DNA of 64,000 nucleotides from Pseudochelatococcus sp047501465 (GCF_047501465.1 NZ_JAZDRL010000001.1:558001-622000), one strand, 5' to 3'; numbered from the stretch's first letter, positions 1 to 8,337 are shown. Made by a program: numbers and translations. The notes: generated from the letters alone by a model not told the origin.

Positions 1-18
1 ATGATGTCGCTTGGATTC

Positions 19-55
19 GGCCTCCATTGATTAAGACAACAGAGGCCAATTTTCC
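19..55. terminator. Hairpin downstream of rpsA, terminator-like
   Basis: GGCCTC (19-24) pairs with GAGGCC (42-47) around a 17-nt loop and is followed on the + strand by AATTTTCC. It lies just past the rpsA stop. It could end rpsA on the minus strand, where no T-run follows, or a gene entering from the left on the plus strand. Confidence 0.4.
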
Positions 56-67
56 TTAGCGTAAGCC

Positions 68-1771
68 TTACTTTTTCTCAGTTGCCTTCTTGAGGGCAGC
101 GCCGAGAATGTCGCCAAGCGAAGCGCCCGAGTCAGCTGAACCGAACTGAGCAATTGCTTCCTTCTCTTCTGCCTTCTCAAGCGCCTTGATCGACAGCTGG
201 ATGCGGCGTGCCTTACGGTCGAACTGAACCACGCGGGCATCAACCTTCTCGCCGGGCGAGAAGCGCTCTGGACGCTGCTCGTTACGGTCACCAGCAAGTT
301 CAGCGCGACGGATGAAGGACGTCATGTCGGTGTCAACAATCTTCACTTCGATACCGGAATCCTTAACTTCCAGCACTTCGGTGGTGACGGTTGAGCCCTT
401 CTTGAGGTCGGAAGCGTCTGCGAAGGGGTCGCCTTCAAGCTGCTTGATACCAAGCGAGATGCGTTCCTTCTCGACATCAACGTCGAGAACAACAGCGCGC
501 ACGGTGTCGCCCTTCTTGAACTCTTCGATGACCTGCTCGCCTGGACGGTTCCAGTCGAGGTCGGTGAGGTGCACCATGCCATCGACATCGCCATCAAGGC
601 CGATGAACAGACCGAATTCGGTCTTGTTCTTAACTTCGCCCTCAACCTCGGTGCCGATTGGGTTCTTCTCAGAGAAGCTTTCCCATGGGTTCTGCAGGGT
701 CTGCTTGAGACCGAGCGAGATGCGGCGCTTGACTGGATCAACCTCAAGGATCTGCACTTCCACTTCCTGCGAGGTGGAAACGATCTTGCCAGGGTGCACG
801 TTCTTCTTGGTCCACGACATTTCAGAAACGTGGATCAGACCTTCGATGCCTGGCTCCAGCTCAACAAACGCACCGTAATCGGTGATGTTCGTGACGCGAC
901 CGGAGAAGCGGCTTTCGACAGGGTAACGCTCAGCGATGCCTTCCCATGGGTCAGCAAGCAGCTGCTTGATACCAAGCGAGATGCGGTGTGTTTCGTGGTT
1001 GATCTTGACGATCTTGACCTTGACCGGCTGACCAATAGTGACCACGTCGGTTGGGTGGTTAACGCGGCGCCATGCCATGTCGGTGACGTGCAGCAAGCCA
1101 TCGATGCCGCCCAGATCAACGAACGCACCATATTCGGTGATGTTCTTGACCACGCCCTCGATTACCTGACCTTCTTCAAGGTTGGCAACGAGTTCTGAAC
1201 GAGCCTCTGCGCGGGTCTCTTCAAGAACCGTACGACGCGAAACGACGATGTTGCCACGACGGCGATCCATCTTCAGAATCTGGAACGGCTGTGGGACGTT
1301 CAGCAGTGGCGTTACATCACGCACAGGGCGGATATCAACCTGCGAACGCGGAAGGAACGCGACAGCACCGTCGAGATCGACCGTGTAACCGCCCTTGACC
1401 TGATTGAAGATCACGCCATTGACCTTCTCGCCGCTTTCAAACGCTCTTTCGAGCTTGACCCAGCTTTCTTCACGACGAGCCTTGTCGCGCGAGATAACAG
1501 CTTCACCGAGTGCGTTCTCGACGCGCTCCAGGTAAACCTCAACCTCATCACCCACGTTCAGGGACGCCTCACGGCCAGGACCAACGAATTCCTTCAACGG
1601 AATGCGGCCTTCGGTCTTCAGACCGATATCGATGACAGCAACGTCTTTCTCAATCGCAACGACAAGACCTCTGATGACGGACCCTTCCTGGGACTCGTGA
1701 CCACCAAAGGACTCTTCAAGCATAGCCGCGAAATCGTCGCGTGAAGGTGAATGATTAACGGATAGAGACAT
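68..1771 (-). CDS. rpsA: 30S ribosomal protein S1
   Basis: S1 binds mRNA on the 30S subunit and helps load structured or weak-SD messages. The 567-residue protein is the usual length for alphaproteobacterial S1. Six S1 (OB-fold) repeats can be read, starting near residues 30, 113, 200, 287, 374 and 460. The central ones carry the typical YGAFV or FGLFI strand followed by GLLHVT-like residues. The ATG at 1771 has AGGAG six bases upstream. Lysine- and glutamate-rich residues close the C-terminus. The gene is monocistronic here, with a long structured leader on its 5' side that may be the site of autoregulation. Identification is secure. Confidence 0.98.
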   Translation of the reverse strand: MSLSVNHSPSRDDFAAMLEESFGGHESQEGSVIRGLVVAIEKDVAVIDIGLKTEGRIPLKEFVGPGREASLNVGDEVEVYLERVENALGEAVISRDKARREESWVKLERAFESGEKVNGVIFNQVKGGYTVDLDGAVAFLPRSQVDIRPVRDVTPLLNVPQPFQILKMDRRRGNIVVSRRTVLEETRAEARSELVANLEEGQVIEGVVKNITEYGAFVDLGGIDGLLHVTDMAWRRVNHPTDVVTIGQPVKVKIVKINHETHRISLGIKQLLADPWEGIAERYPVESRFSGRVTNITDYGAFVELEPGIEGLIHVSEMSWTKKNVHPGKIVSTSQEVEVQILEVDPVKRRISLGLKQTLQNPWESFSEKNPIGTEVEGEVKNKTEFGLFIGLDGDVDGMVHLTDLDWNRPGEQVIEEFKKGDTVRAVVLDVDVEKERISLGIKQLEGDPFADASDLKKGSTVTTEVLEVKDSGIEVKIVDTDMTSFIRRAELAGDRNEQRPERFSPGEKVDARVVQFDRKARRIQLSIKALEKAEEKEAIAQFGSADSGASLGDILGAALKKATEKK

Positions 1772-1794
1772 GAAAACTCCTGACCAGCGACACC

Positions 1795-1897
1795 GACGGC
1801 TCGAAAAACGGGCCGTCCCCTACCTGTCGGCGTCGTACGGTCTGGCAAACCGTACGATCTTCCACTGCAAGCAGTGGGTCGGCGCCTCTTGGCCGAC
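1795..1897 (-). promoter_or_regulatory. Hairpin-rich 5' leader of rpsA
   Basis: Four consecutive perfect stem-loops lie upstream of the rpsA start. GACGGC (1795-1800) pairs with GCCGTC (1812-1817). CGTACGGT (1834-1841) pairs with ACCGTACG (1849-1856). CCACTGC (1862-1868) pairs with GCAGTGG (1871-1877) over a two-base loop. GTCGGC (1878-1883) pairs with GCCGAC (1892-1897). No gene covers 1772-2222. S1 is known to repress its own translation in Escherichia coli through a structured leader; an analogous role here is inference. Confidence 0.5.
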
Positions 1898-2222
1898 AGC
1901 AAGGAACGATTCCGGTAGCATGCTGGAGAACCGATATTCTGCGATTGGCTATACAGCCTTCGCGGAAACACCAAAAGGGCACGATCAACGCACCCTCGTC
2001 ATCACCCTCAGGTAATGCTTCCCGGACCGCTCACCCATACACTCCTGTCAGCCCGTATACAAGCCCTCTAACATCCAATCACAGCTAAAAAGCCGAATCG
2101 GCTCCCCCGAGGTCGAGAGGCATTTTACATGATATGTTTGTGTTTAAGGGGGGCGCTTATGAGCCATCTGCGTAAAAGGCAGTAATAAGATTCTTTTTAA
2201 GATAATGGAGTATAAGGAAAAA

Positions 2223-2299
2223 TGGTAGCAGTGGGCAGATTTGAACTGCCGACCTCCGGGTTATGAATCCGGCGCTCTCACCAACTGAGCTACACTGCC
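2223..2299 (-). tRNA. tRNA-Met (CAU), elongator type
   Basis: A 77-nt cloverleaf on the minus strand. The acceptor stem is GGCAGTG with CACTGCT, giving a G1-U72 pair. The D-arm is GCTC/GAGC, the anticodon loop is TTCATAA with anticodon CAT, and the T-arm is GGCAG/CTGCC around TTCAAAT. The CCA end is encoded (2223-2225). The 3' end GCTACCA and the G-U first pair resemble elongator tRNA-Met rather than tRNA-Ile2 or initiator. The top pair of the anticodon-stem loop is an A-C mismatch. Confidence 0.92.
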
Positions 2300-2477
2300 A
2301 CACCCATTGAAATGGGCTTAACCAGCAATCGGATCCACTCGGCGGAACCTGGATGCGGTTTCGATAATGCGGATATAGAGTCCCGTAAGAGCATCTGTCA
2401 AGGCGCTTGTAGGTAGGTAATGGTATGTTTTGCCCAAAGATTTTTCAGCGCTGTGTTTGGCAAAACAATCTTGGCAT

Positions 2478-3653
2478 TCAGGATGCAGGTTTTAGCCTCA
2501 GAACCCGTCCCTTGCTGTTGTCCGTCAACAGATAAAGGTAACCATCGGGGCCGGTGCGGACGTCGCGAATGCGTTCTCCCAGTTTGGTAAGCATGCGCTC
2601 TTCATGGGTTATGGCTTCATCAGAGACTTCCAGGCGCACCAGGGCGCGCTCTGCCAATCCTCCGACAAAAAGGCTGTTGCGCCATGGAGCGATCTTACCA
2701 TCATGATGAAATGCTAAACCGGAAGGCGCTATGGACGGCACCCAATAATACACTGGTTGTTCCAAACCTTCACGGGCTGTGCCAATGCCAATCGGCGCGC
2801 CTGAATAATCAACACCATAGGTGATGATTGGCCAGCCGTAATTCAGCCCTTTCCTGGCGATGTTGATTTCGTCTCCACCACGTGCACCATGCTCGGATAT
2901 CCACAGCTCGCCCGTAACCGGATGCAGAGATGCTCCTTGAGCATTGCGATGTCCGAGAGACCAGATCTCTGGAAGTGCATTGTCCTGACCCACAAAGGGG
3001 TTATCAATGGGGATTGTGCCATCTGTATTGATCCGCAGCACTTTCCCAAGATGACTATTAAGATCCTGCGCCTTATCACGCGTAGAAAAACGATCGCCCA
3101 TGGTGATGAATAGAATGTCATCTTCAGCGGGCACGATTCGCACGCCAAAATTGGCAGTGCCGGTCGCTATATCTTTTTGCCGAAATATAGGCTCGACATT
3201 CTCCAGCGCGTTCGCTTTTTCATTAAATTTTGCCCGTGCTATGGCAATTCCAGTGCCATCTTCGCGTGGCTCAACATAGGAAAAATAGACTAGCTTGTTA
3301 CTGGAATAATTGCGGTCGATAGCAACATCTAATAACCCGCCCTGCCCCCGTGCTACGACAGTCGGAATACCTGATACAGGCTTGGAAAGGGTGCCTTTGG
3401 CATCTATGTGTCGCAATCTCCCCGGGCGTTCGGTCACGAGGAAGGTGCCATCAGGTAAAAATGCAATTCCCCAGGGGTTTTCCAAACCACTTGAGATTGT
3501 CTCGATGAGAATTTCTGCTTTTTCCGTGCGCTCAACAACATCATTAGTCGTTTGCGCATGAGACACACTCACGGCCACTAATGCAGAGCCTGCGAGAAAA
3601 ACCCCAGTAAACGCTCCTAAGAGCGCCTTTACAGGCACCTTGCTCAATTTCAT
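2478..3653 (-). CDS. Soluble aldose sugar dehydrogenase, PQQ-dependent (YliI/GDH-B family)
   Basis: A periplasmic six-bladed propeller of the glucose/sorbosone dehydrogenase family, expected to oxidise aldoses with PQQ. The 391-residue protein starts with a Sec signal (KxxK, hydrophobic stretch, then SHAQT near residue 34). Family landmarks are GLENPWGIAFLPDG, TERPGRL, GQGGLLDVA, LGKVLRINTDG and SLGHRNAQG; SEHGARGGDEIN and the C-terminal RIRDVRTGPDGYLYLLTD also fit. The ATG at 3653 has AAGG about eight bases upstream. It lies 24 bp behind a 71-residue membrane protein, and an EcfG-type promoter precedes both, so stress induction is likely. Substrate cannot be read from sequence. Confidence 0.85.
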   Translation of the reverse strand: MKLSKVPVKALLGAFTGVFLAGSALVAVSVSHAQTTNDVVERTEKAEILIETISSGLENPWGIAFLPDGTFLVTERPGRLRHIDAKGTLSKPVSGIPTVVARGQGGLLDVAIDRNYSSNKLVYFSYVEPREDGTGIAIARAKFNEKANALENVEPIFRQKDIATGTANFGVRIVPAEDDILFITMGDRFSTRDKAQDLNSHLGKVLRINTDGTIPIDNPFVGQDNALPEIWSLGHRNAQGASLHPVTGELWISEHGARGGDEINIARKGLNYGWPIITYGVDYSGAPIGIGTAREGLEQPVYYWVPSIAPSGLAFHHDGKIAPWRNSLFVGGLAERALVRLEVSDEAITHEERMLTKLGERIRDVRTGPDGYLYLLTDNSKGRVLRLKPAS

Positions 3654-3677
3654 GGAGGAGCCTTTGTAAAATGATGA

Positions 3678-3893
3678 TCAGGATGCTTGTGCAATGACCG
3701 CTGTTGTTGGCACTGTCTGTGCCGTCTGCGAGGTCTCAAAAAATGCTGTTGCTGATACAACTGCAGTTGCAGCAATGAGCATCACCGCTAAAAATGCTGA
3801 TATCTTGAATTGACGTCCGGCTTCAATAGGAGCAAATACAATCGCACGCTGATGATGAAAATCCGTCATACGAATAGGATCGGTTTTAATCAT
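3678..3893 (-). CDS. Small single-pass membrane protein, unknown
   Basis: A 71-residue product not recognised as a known family. The N-terminus is polar with two His (about residues 13-14) and an Arg/Lys cluster. One hydrophobic helix of about 20 residues follows (about 31-52, rich in Ala, Val, Ile), then a short Thr/Gln-rich tail that probably faces the periplasm. The ATG at 3893 has AGGAG seven bases upstream, which supports translation. The gene precedes the sugar dehydrogenase by 24 bp in the same direction and sits about 100 bp downstream of a perfect GGAAC-N16-CGTT promoter, so it is probably part of the general stress regulon. Confidence 0.65.
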   Translation of the reverse strand: MIKTDPIRMTDFHHQRAIVFAPIEAGRQFKISAFLAVMLIAATAVVSATAFFETSQTAQTVPTTAVIAQAS

Positions 3894-3996
3894 GTCCGTC
3901 TCCTGTCATTCATGCGTGATGATTAAATAACGCACACGCGCCACAATAATTTCCACGCACCTTGCCAGAAACTTTTATCCGGCGCCTGCAAATGTT

Positions 3997-4021
3997 AACG
4001 AAAAGGTTAACGATTGGTTCC
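3997..4021 (-). promoter_or_regulatory. EcfG-type (general stress sigma) promoter
   Basis: Read on the minus strand, GGAAC (4021-4017) is followed after exactly 16 bases by CGTT (4000-3997). This matches the established alphaproteobacterial EcfG consensus. It points at the 71-residue membrane protein (start 3893) and the sugar dehydrogenase. The rest of the gap 3894-4203 holds no other signal I recognise except the aspC Shine-Dalgarno at 4189-4194. Confidence 0.7.
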
Positions 4022-4203
4022 CCGTGCAGCAGAAAACGCGTTACGAATATTGATGGGTAAAATGCCCGAATGTAACTCTCCATGCCGTTTCTTGCTTGCC
4101 AGCCGATGCATGCCGGACTACCTTGCCGCGCTTTTAAAATTCAGCGATTTGAAAGCGGGCGTCGCTTGCCCTTTCCCATTTGCTTATTAAGGAGCTACCG
4201 ATC

Positions 4204-5406
4204 ATGGCTTTTCTCGCCGATGCTCTGTCTCGCATCAAGCCGTCCGCTACCATCGTGCTGACGCAGAAAGCCCGCGATCTTAAAGCTCAGGGGCGAGATG
4301 TAATTTCGCTTTCTGTTGGCGAGCCGGATTTTGATACGCCTGAGAATATCAAGAACGCTGCGATTGAGGCCATTCGCCGCGGAGAAACAAAATATACGCC
4401 AGTTTCAGGCATTCCACAGCTGCGCGAGGCCATCGTCCGTAAATTCAAGCGTGAGAATGAGCTCGATTACAAGCCCTCGCAGATTATTGTCGGCACGGGT
4501 GGCAAGCATGTTATCTACAATGCCCTTCTTGCCACGCTTAATCCCGGCGACGAGGTCATTATCCCATCACCTTACTGGGTGAGCTATCCCGAGATTGTTG
4601 CACTGTGCGGTGGCACGCCCATCACTGTTGATACGCGCATGGATAAGGGGTTCAAGCTGCAGGCGGAAGATCTTGAGCGTGCTATCACGCCCAAGACCAA
4701 GTGGGTGCTATTGAACTCGCCCTCAAATCCTTCCGGTGCTGCATACTCATGGGATGAGATGAAGGCTGTTACGGATGTTCTTATGCGTCATCCCCATGTC
4801 TGGCTGTTGACGGATGATATGTATGAGCATCTTGTTTACGGCGACTTCAAGTTCGTCACGCCCGCGCAGGTCGAGCCCTCGCTTTATGATCGTACGCTAA
4901 CGATGAACGGTGTCTCCAAGGCATATGCAATGACTGGCTGGCGCATTGGTTACGCGGGTGGGCCAGATGTGTTGATCAAGGCCATGGATATGGTGCAGGG
5001 CCAACAAACTTCAGGCACCTCCTCGATCTCGCAGTGGGCCGCAGTTGAAGCGCTGGACGGCCCACAAGGGCATCTTGATGTATTTAAAAAGGCTTTTCAG
5101 GAACGGCGTGATCTTATTGTCTCAATGCTTAACCAGACATCTGGTCTTTCATGCCCTACGCCTGAAGGGGCATTCTATGTCTATCCATCTCTTGCGCCAT
5201 TGATCGGTAAAACCGCGCCTTCTGGCAAGGTGCTTGAGACAGATGAGGACTTCGTGCTCGAACTGTTGGCGACGGAAGGCGTTGCGACGGTCCATGGCTC
5301 GTCGTTTGGTTCCGGACCCAATTTCCGGGTGAGTTACGCTACTTCTAATGCAAATCTGGAAGAGGCTGGCCTGCGTATTCAGCGCTTCGTTAACAGTCTG
5401 CGTTGA
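4204..5406 (+). CDS. aspC: Aspartate aminotransferase, class I PLP-dependent
   Basis: Transfers the amino group between aspartate (or related amino acids) and 2-oxoglutarate. The 400-residue protein shows the fold-type I landmarks. The N-terminus is MAFLADALSR-like, SVGEPDFDTP contacts the carboxylate, and NSPSNPSGA carries the cofactor-ring Asn. TDDMYEHLVY follows. The Schiff-base lysine is K239 within GVSKAYAMTGWRIGY, and the C-terminal Arg lies in FRVSYATS. The ATG at 4204 is chosen over an upstream in-frame TTG (4180) because AAGGAG lies nine bases before it and it matches the usual family start. It converges with the MBL gene, six bases apart. An 8-bp hairpin (5421-5428 with 5439-5446) just past the stop may help end transcription. 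Confidence 0.93.
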   Translation: MAFLADALSRIKPSATIVLTQKARDLKAQGRDVISLSVGEPDFDTPENIKNAAIEAIRRGETKYTPVSGIPQLREAIVRKFKRENELDYKPSQIIVGTGGKHVIYNALLATLNPGDEVIIPSPYWVSYPEIVALCGGTPITVDTRMDKGFKLQAEDLERAITPKTKWVLLNSPSNPSGAAYSWDEMKAVTDVLMRHPHVWLLTDDMYEHLVYGDFKFVTPAQVEPSLYDRTLTMNGVSKAYAMTGWRIGYAGGPDVLIKAMDMVQGQQTSGTSSISQWAAVEALDGPQGHLDVFKKAFQERRDLIVSMLNQTSGLSCPTPEGAFYVYPSLAPLIGKTAPSGKVLETDEDFVLELLATEGVATVHGSSFGSGPNFRVSYATSNANLEEAGLRIQRFVNSLR

Positions 5407-5412
5407 TGCCGG

Positions 5413-6330
5413 TTACGAATGTTTCCCGTTAGTGATGGCGGGAAACGACACCGTTAGCCCATCGCGAGCGACGAATGATCCTGGGTGTATGGTGCGTAAA
5501 TGCGCATCATACGCTTCCAGATGCGCGTCGTCATGTCTGGGATGCAGATGAAATGCTGCCATTGCCTTGGCATGTCCAGCTTTGCATAAAGCCAGACCTG
5601 CCTCGCATGTCGAATGCCCCCATCCCTTACATTGAGGGTATTCGTTTGCAGCGTACATAGCGTCGAAAATCACAAGATCAGCATCAGCAATAAAAGCGGT
5701 AAGATCAGCCGGTGGCCAGCTTGGTCCGTGCTCAACATCGCTGACATAACATACACGTCGTCCACCAAAATCAAATCGATAAGCACTCGCGCCACCGGGG
5801 TGGAAGAGCGGGCATGTGGCAACTGTCAGTCCATCATTAAACGTCAGCGTGTCGCCTGCGTTAAAACCAACGTGCTCGAAACGGGCGGGAAGTTCATCAA
5901 GCCGCACGGGAAATAATGGTGGCGAAAACAGGCGATCGAGCGCCTCATGACCATCCGCCCCATTCAGATTACCAACATGAATGCGAATTGTGTTCTCCTT
6001 CCCAAGAGATGGAAGGAAGAATGGCAATCCAATGACGTGATCTAGATGTAAATGGCTGAGGAGCAGATCGATTTGCATGTTCTTCTGCTTACCGAAGGCA
6101 GCATTTACAAGGTGCGCCCCTAATGGTGCAATCCCTGATCCGGCATCAATAATAAACAGTCGATCACCGCAGCGTATTTCAACGCAGCATGTATGACCGC
6201 CATAAATATTGTACTGAGGGCCAGATACCGGCAGAGATCCACGCACCCCCCAGAACCGAACTGATAAGGCATCGGTTGGGAGAGTGGCTGATGTAGAATC
6301 AGCTAAAGAGGAGGGTTTGAATGCGCACAT
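5413..6330 (-). CDS. MBL-fold metallo-hydrolase
   Basis: A metallo-beta-lactamase-fold hydrolase of about 305 residues, closest in style to PhnP/RNase Z-like phosphodiesterases. Visible motifs are FWGVRGSLP, YGGHTCCVEI, DAGSGIAPLG and the metal-binding HLHLDH. FHPGGASAYRF, the YVSDVEHG Asp and a C-terminal HLHPRHDD also fit. Physiological substrate is unknown. Two starts are possible: an in-frame ATG at 6381 that would add 17 residues, or the ATG at 6330 used here. A TATAAT-like box (6385-6380, minus) overlaps the upstream start, which favours 6330, although neither start has a good Shine-Dalgarno. No tight operon partners. Confidence 0.8.
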   Translation of the reverse strand: MCAFKPSSLADSTSATLPTDALSVRFWGVRGSLPVSGPQYNIYGGHTCCVEIRCGDRLFIIDAGSGIAPLGAHLVNAAFGKQKNMQIDLLLSHLHLDHVIGLPFFLPSLGKENTIRIHVGNLNGADGHEALDRLFSPPLFPVRLDELPARFEHVGFNAGDTLTFNDGLTVATCPLFHPGGASAYRFDFGGRRVCYVSDVEHGPSWPPADLTAFIADADLVIFDAMYAANEYPQCKGWGHSTCEAGLALCKAGHAKAMAAFHLHPRHDDAHLEAYDAHLRTIHPGSFVARDGLTVSFPAITNGKHS

Positions 6331-6442
6331 AATATAAAAGTGTATCTTATTCTCAGCGATCATCAGTGCGATAGTGCACATTATAACCAGTAAAATCTGA
6401 CATCTAACCGAATATCATCGGTTGATATGAGCACTGAATTTA

Positions 6443-6486
6443 TCTGAGTAATGGAGATATAGAATCTGAGTAATGGAGATATAGAA
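6443..6486. repeat. Perfect 22-bp tandem duplication
   Basis: A 22-bp unit beginning TCTGAGTAATGG occurs twice head to tail (6443-6464 and 6465-6486) with no mismatch, in the gap upstream of the MBL hydrolase. No function is evident. Confidence 0.9.
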
Positions 6487-6490
6487 ATTT

Positions 6491-6690
6491 GCTCGGCAGT
6501 CAGGGAATGGGAGGGGGCACCGCGAACGGTCCATTCACCAGACTGCCGAGCCAGACACCGGCACGTAAACGCACAGGTGACAGATCACCAGAACTTCGAC
6601 CCGGCGCCCATGAAACGCCATATCTTTCGCTCTGGACCTGAAAACGTTCCTATCATCCTTCCATGCGACGATCCGTGCGCTTGCGCACGT
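6491..6690. other. Structured intergenic region, possible small RNA
   Basis: Between the MBL and HAD genes there is a long nested hairpin. GCTCGGCAGTC (6491-6501) pairs with GACTGCCGAGC (6541-6551). Inside it GAATGG (6505-6510) pairs with CCATTC (6531-6536), and ACCG-CGAA-CGGT forms a tetraloop tip (6519-6530). The inner asymmetric loop is G-rich on the plus strand, and C-rich (CCCCCTCCC) on the minus strand. A second hairpin, CGTGCG-CTTG-CGCACG, lies at 6674-6689. There is no T-run behind either, so they are not classical terminators. I could not match the region to 6S, SRP or tmRNA. Local GC is higher than in the adjacent gap. Confidence 0.4.
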
Positions 6691-6698
6691 CATAAACG

Positions 6699-7421
6699 TC
6701 AGAATCTGCCATTAATAGCGAAGTTCAAGAAGGCAGCGAGGTCACGGGTTTGATGCCTGATATGCACCTCGGTGGAAGCAGCTTGTTCATGTGCTTCGCG
6801 AAACGGATCGGGTGTGTCAGGCAGTACCAGTACAGTTTGCATGCCTAGCTGATATGGTACGTTCAGATTGGCCGAGAGATCCTCAAACATGGCTGCATGC
6901 GACGGGTCAACGTCATGTTGGGACAGAAATCGTGCATACGTTTGAGCTTCAGGTTTAGGTATGAACTCTGCGTCGACGATGTCAAATGTATCTTCAAACA
7001 ACATCTCGATGCCGAGTCGCGCCACGACAGCACCCGCGTGTCCACGTGAGCCATTAGTCAGAATAAATTTACGTCCCGGCAAACTGGCAACGGCCTGTGC
7101 AAGGCGTGTATCTGCAGCGAGCGCCGAGTAGTCAATATCGTGTGCGAATGCGAGAAACTCATGGGGATCAATACCATATTCCTGCATTAAGCCGCGCAAG
7201 GTTGTGCCATAGCGGTGATAATAATATTTCTGCAATGCGCGCGCGGACAAAGCATCAAGGCCCAGAAGCTGGCAAACATAAAGTGTTATGCGATCATCAA
7301 CCTGAGGCCAAAGCCCAGCCTTATGTGTATAAAGTGTGTTATCCAGATCAAATATCCACGTATTAACATGTGAAAATTCATCCATTACATGAATTTGTGC
7401 ATCGTTTATCTCTCCTGCCAT
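6699..7421 (-). CDS. HAD-family pyrimidine 5'-nucleotidase-like phosphatase
   Basis: A 240-residue haloacid-dehalogenase phosphatase of the Sdt1/pyrimidine 5'-nucleotidase type, expected to dephosphorylate small phosphometabolites in the cytoplasm. Motif I is FDLDNTLY (nucleophile Asp near residue 25, general acid two residues on). Motif II is LTNGSRGHA, motif III the Lys of FIPKPEA, and motif IV AMFEDLSANL. A helical cap (LLGLDALSARALQKYYYHRYGTTL region) follows motif I. The first ATG (7421) is used; Met13 (7385) is an alternative. The gene stands alone, with the structured gap on its 3' side. The substrate is not determined by sequence. Confidence 0.85.
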   Translation of the reverse strand: MAGEINDAQIHVMDEFSHVNTWIFDLDNTLYTHKAGLWPQVDDRITLYVCQLLGLDALSARALQKYYYHRYGTTLRGLMQEYGIDPHEFLAFAHDIDYSALAADTRLAQAVASLPGRKFILTNGSRGHAGAVVARLGIEMLFEDTFDIVDAEFIPKPEAQTYARFLSQHDVDPSHAAMFEDLSANLNVPYQLGMQTVLVLPDTPDPFREAHEQAASTEVHIRHQTRDLAAFLNFAINGRF

Positions 7422-7812
7422 TGCCAGCTCTCAACCTTTCTGTGCTCTTTAACCAAAACGTACCACAGGCTATACAATTATTCAGAATGAACAAGATATT
7501 CGCCGACGTGAAAAGCTGAGCCGATCCAAGGCGAATGGATGCATCAAGATTGGATGTCGCCTTGCAAAATCAACCCAATGGAACAACATAAACTCGTGCT
7601 CAGCACTTTAAGGTCTGCATTCATTATGTTAGGAAACGCCCGCTAAAGATGCATGATGGATCGGGAATCGATTCACTTGTGCAGCTTAAAGGGTTATAAG
7701 AACCTGAATTAACAATGCATTTTGCAAAGTCGTCATCCGACGCATCGCTGCTATAGCTTTAGCAGGCGCGCCGTAAACGATGACGAAAAGATGAAAGGGA
7801 CGGCCGGGGGTC
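7422..7812. other. Gene-free gap between HAD phosphatase and fabA
   Basis: 391 bp between divergent genes. It must contain the promoters for both, but I see no convincing -35/-10 pair. In many Hyphomicrobiales an irr (Fur-family) gene sits before fabA; none is present here. Confidence 0.5.
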
Positions 7813-8337
7813 ATGGAGCGCCAGTCGAGTTTTGATTATGAACAGCTGCTTGCTTGTGGGCGGGGTGAACTGTTCGGTGCCGGCAACGCGCAGCTGCCCC
7901 TGCCGCCGATGCTGATGTTTGATCGCATAACTTCGATCACCGAAGATGGTGGCGAGTATGGTAAAGGCTCCATCCGGGCCGAACTCGATGTGCGGCCGGA
8001 TCTGTGGTTCTTTTCATGCCACTTCAAGGGTGACCCCGTTATGCCTGGTTGCCTTGGGGTTGATGCGATGTGGCAACTCGTCGGCTTCTATCTGGGCTGG
8101 CTGGGTTCTCCCGGGCGCGGCCGGGCGCTAGGTGTCGGCGAAGTAAAATTTGCAGATCAGGTGTTGCCGAATATCAAGAAAGTTGTATACGGCATTGATT
8201 TCAAGCGCGTTTTCCGCTCAAAACTGGTTCTCGGCATTGCCGATGGCTGGGTTGAAGCAGACGGTAAGCGCATTTATACTGCCAAGGATCTGCGGGTCGG
8301 TCTGTTCACGACGGACGCTGAAACACCAGCCACATAA
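7813..8337 (+). CDS. fabA: 3-hydroxydecanoyl-ACP dehydratase/isomerase
   Basis: FabA dehydrates 3-hydroxydecanoyl-ACP and isomerises the trans-2 to the cis-3 product, the branch point to unsaturated fatty acids. The 174-residue protein is standard length. The catalytic His is H70 in the CHFKGDPVMPGCLG motif, with the partner Asp in GCLGVDAMWQ. The hot-dog fold N-terminus PPMLMFDRI is intact. The ATG at 7813 follows a G-rich stretch. The next gene is fabB, 167 bp downstream, then fabI, giving a complete module for elongating the cis intermediate. Identification is secure. Confidence 0.97.
   Translation: MERQSSFDYEQLLACGRGELFGAGNAQLPLPPMLMFDRITSITEDGGEYGKGSIRAELDVRPDLWFFSCHFKGDPVMPGCLGVDAMWQLVGFYLGWLGSPGRGRALGVGEVKFADQVLPNIKKVVYGIDFKRVFRSKLVLGIADGWVEADGKRIYTAKDLRVGLFTTDAETPAT

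Noticed and set aside
312..1388. Several plus-strand open frames (up to 209 codons) opposite rpsA
   Set aside because: They are shadows of a strongly biased, fully conserved S1 gene, with no ribosome-binding sites and no family features.
6491..6551. 6S RNA, SRP RNA or tmRNA in the structured gap
   Set aside because: I found no SRP GGAA/GCAG loop, no tmRNA tag codons, and no zapA-type 6S neighbourhood; only an unassigned structured RNA can be proposed.
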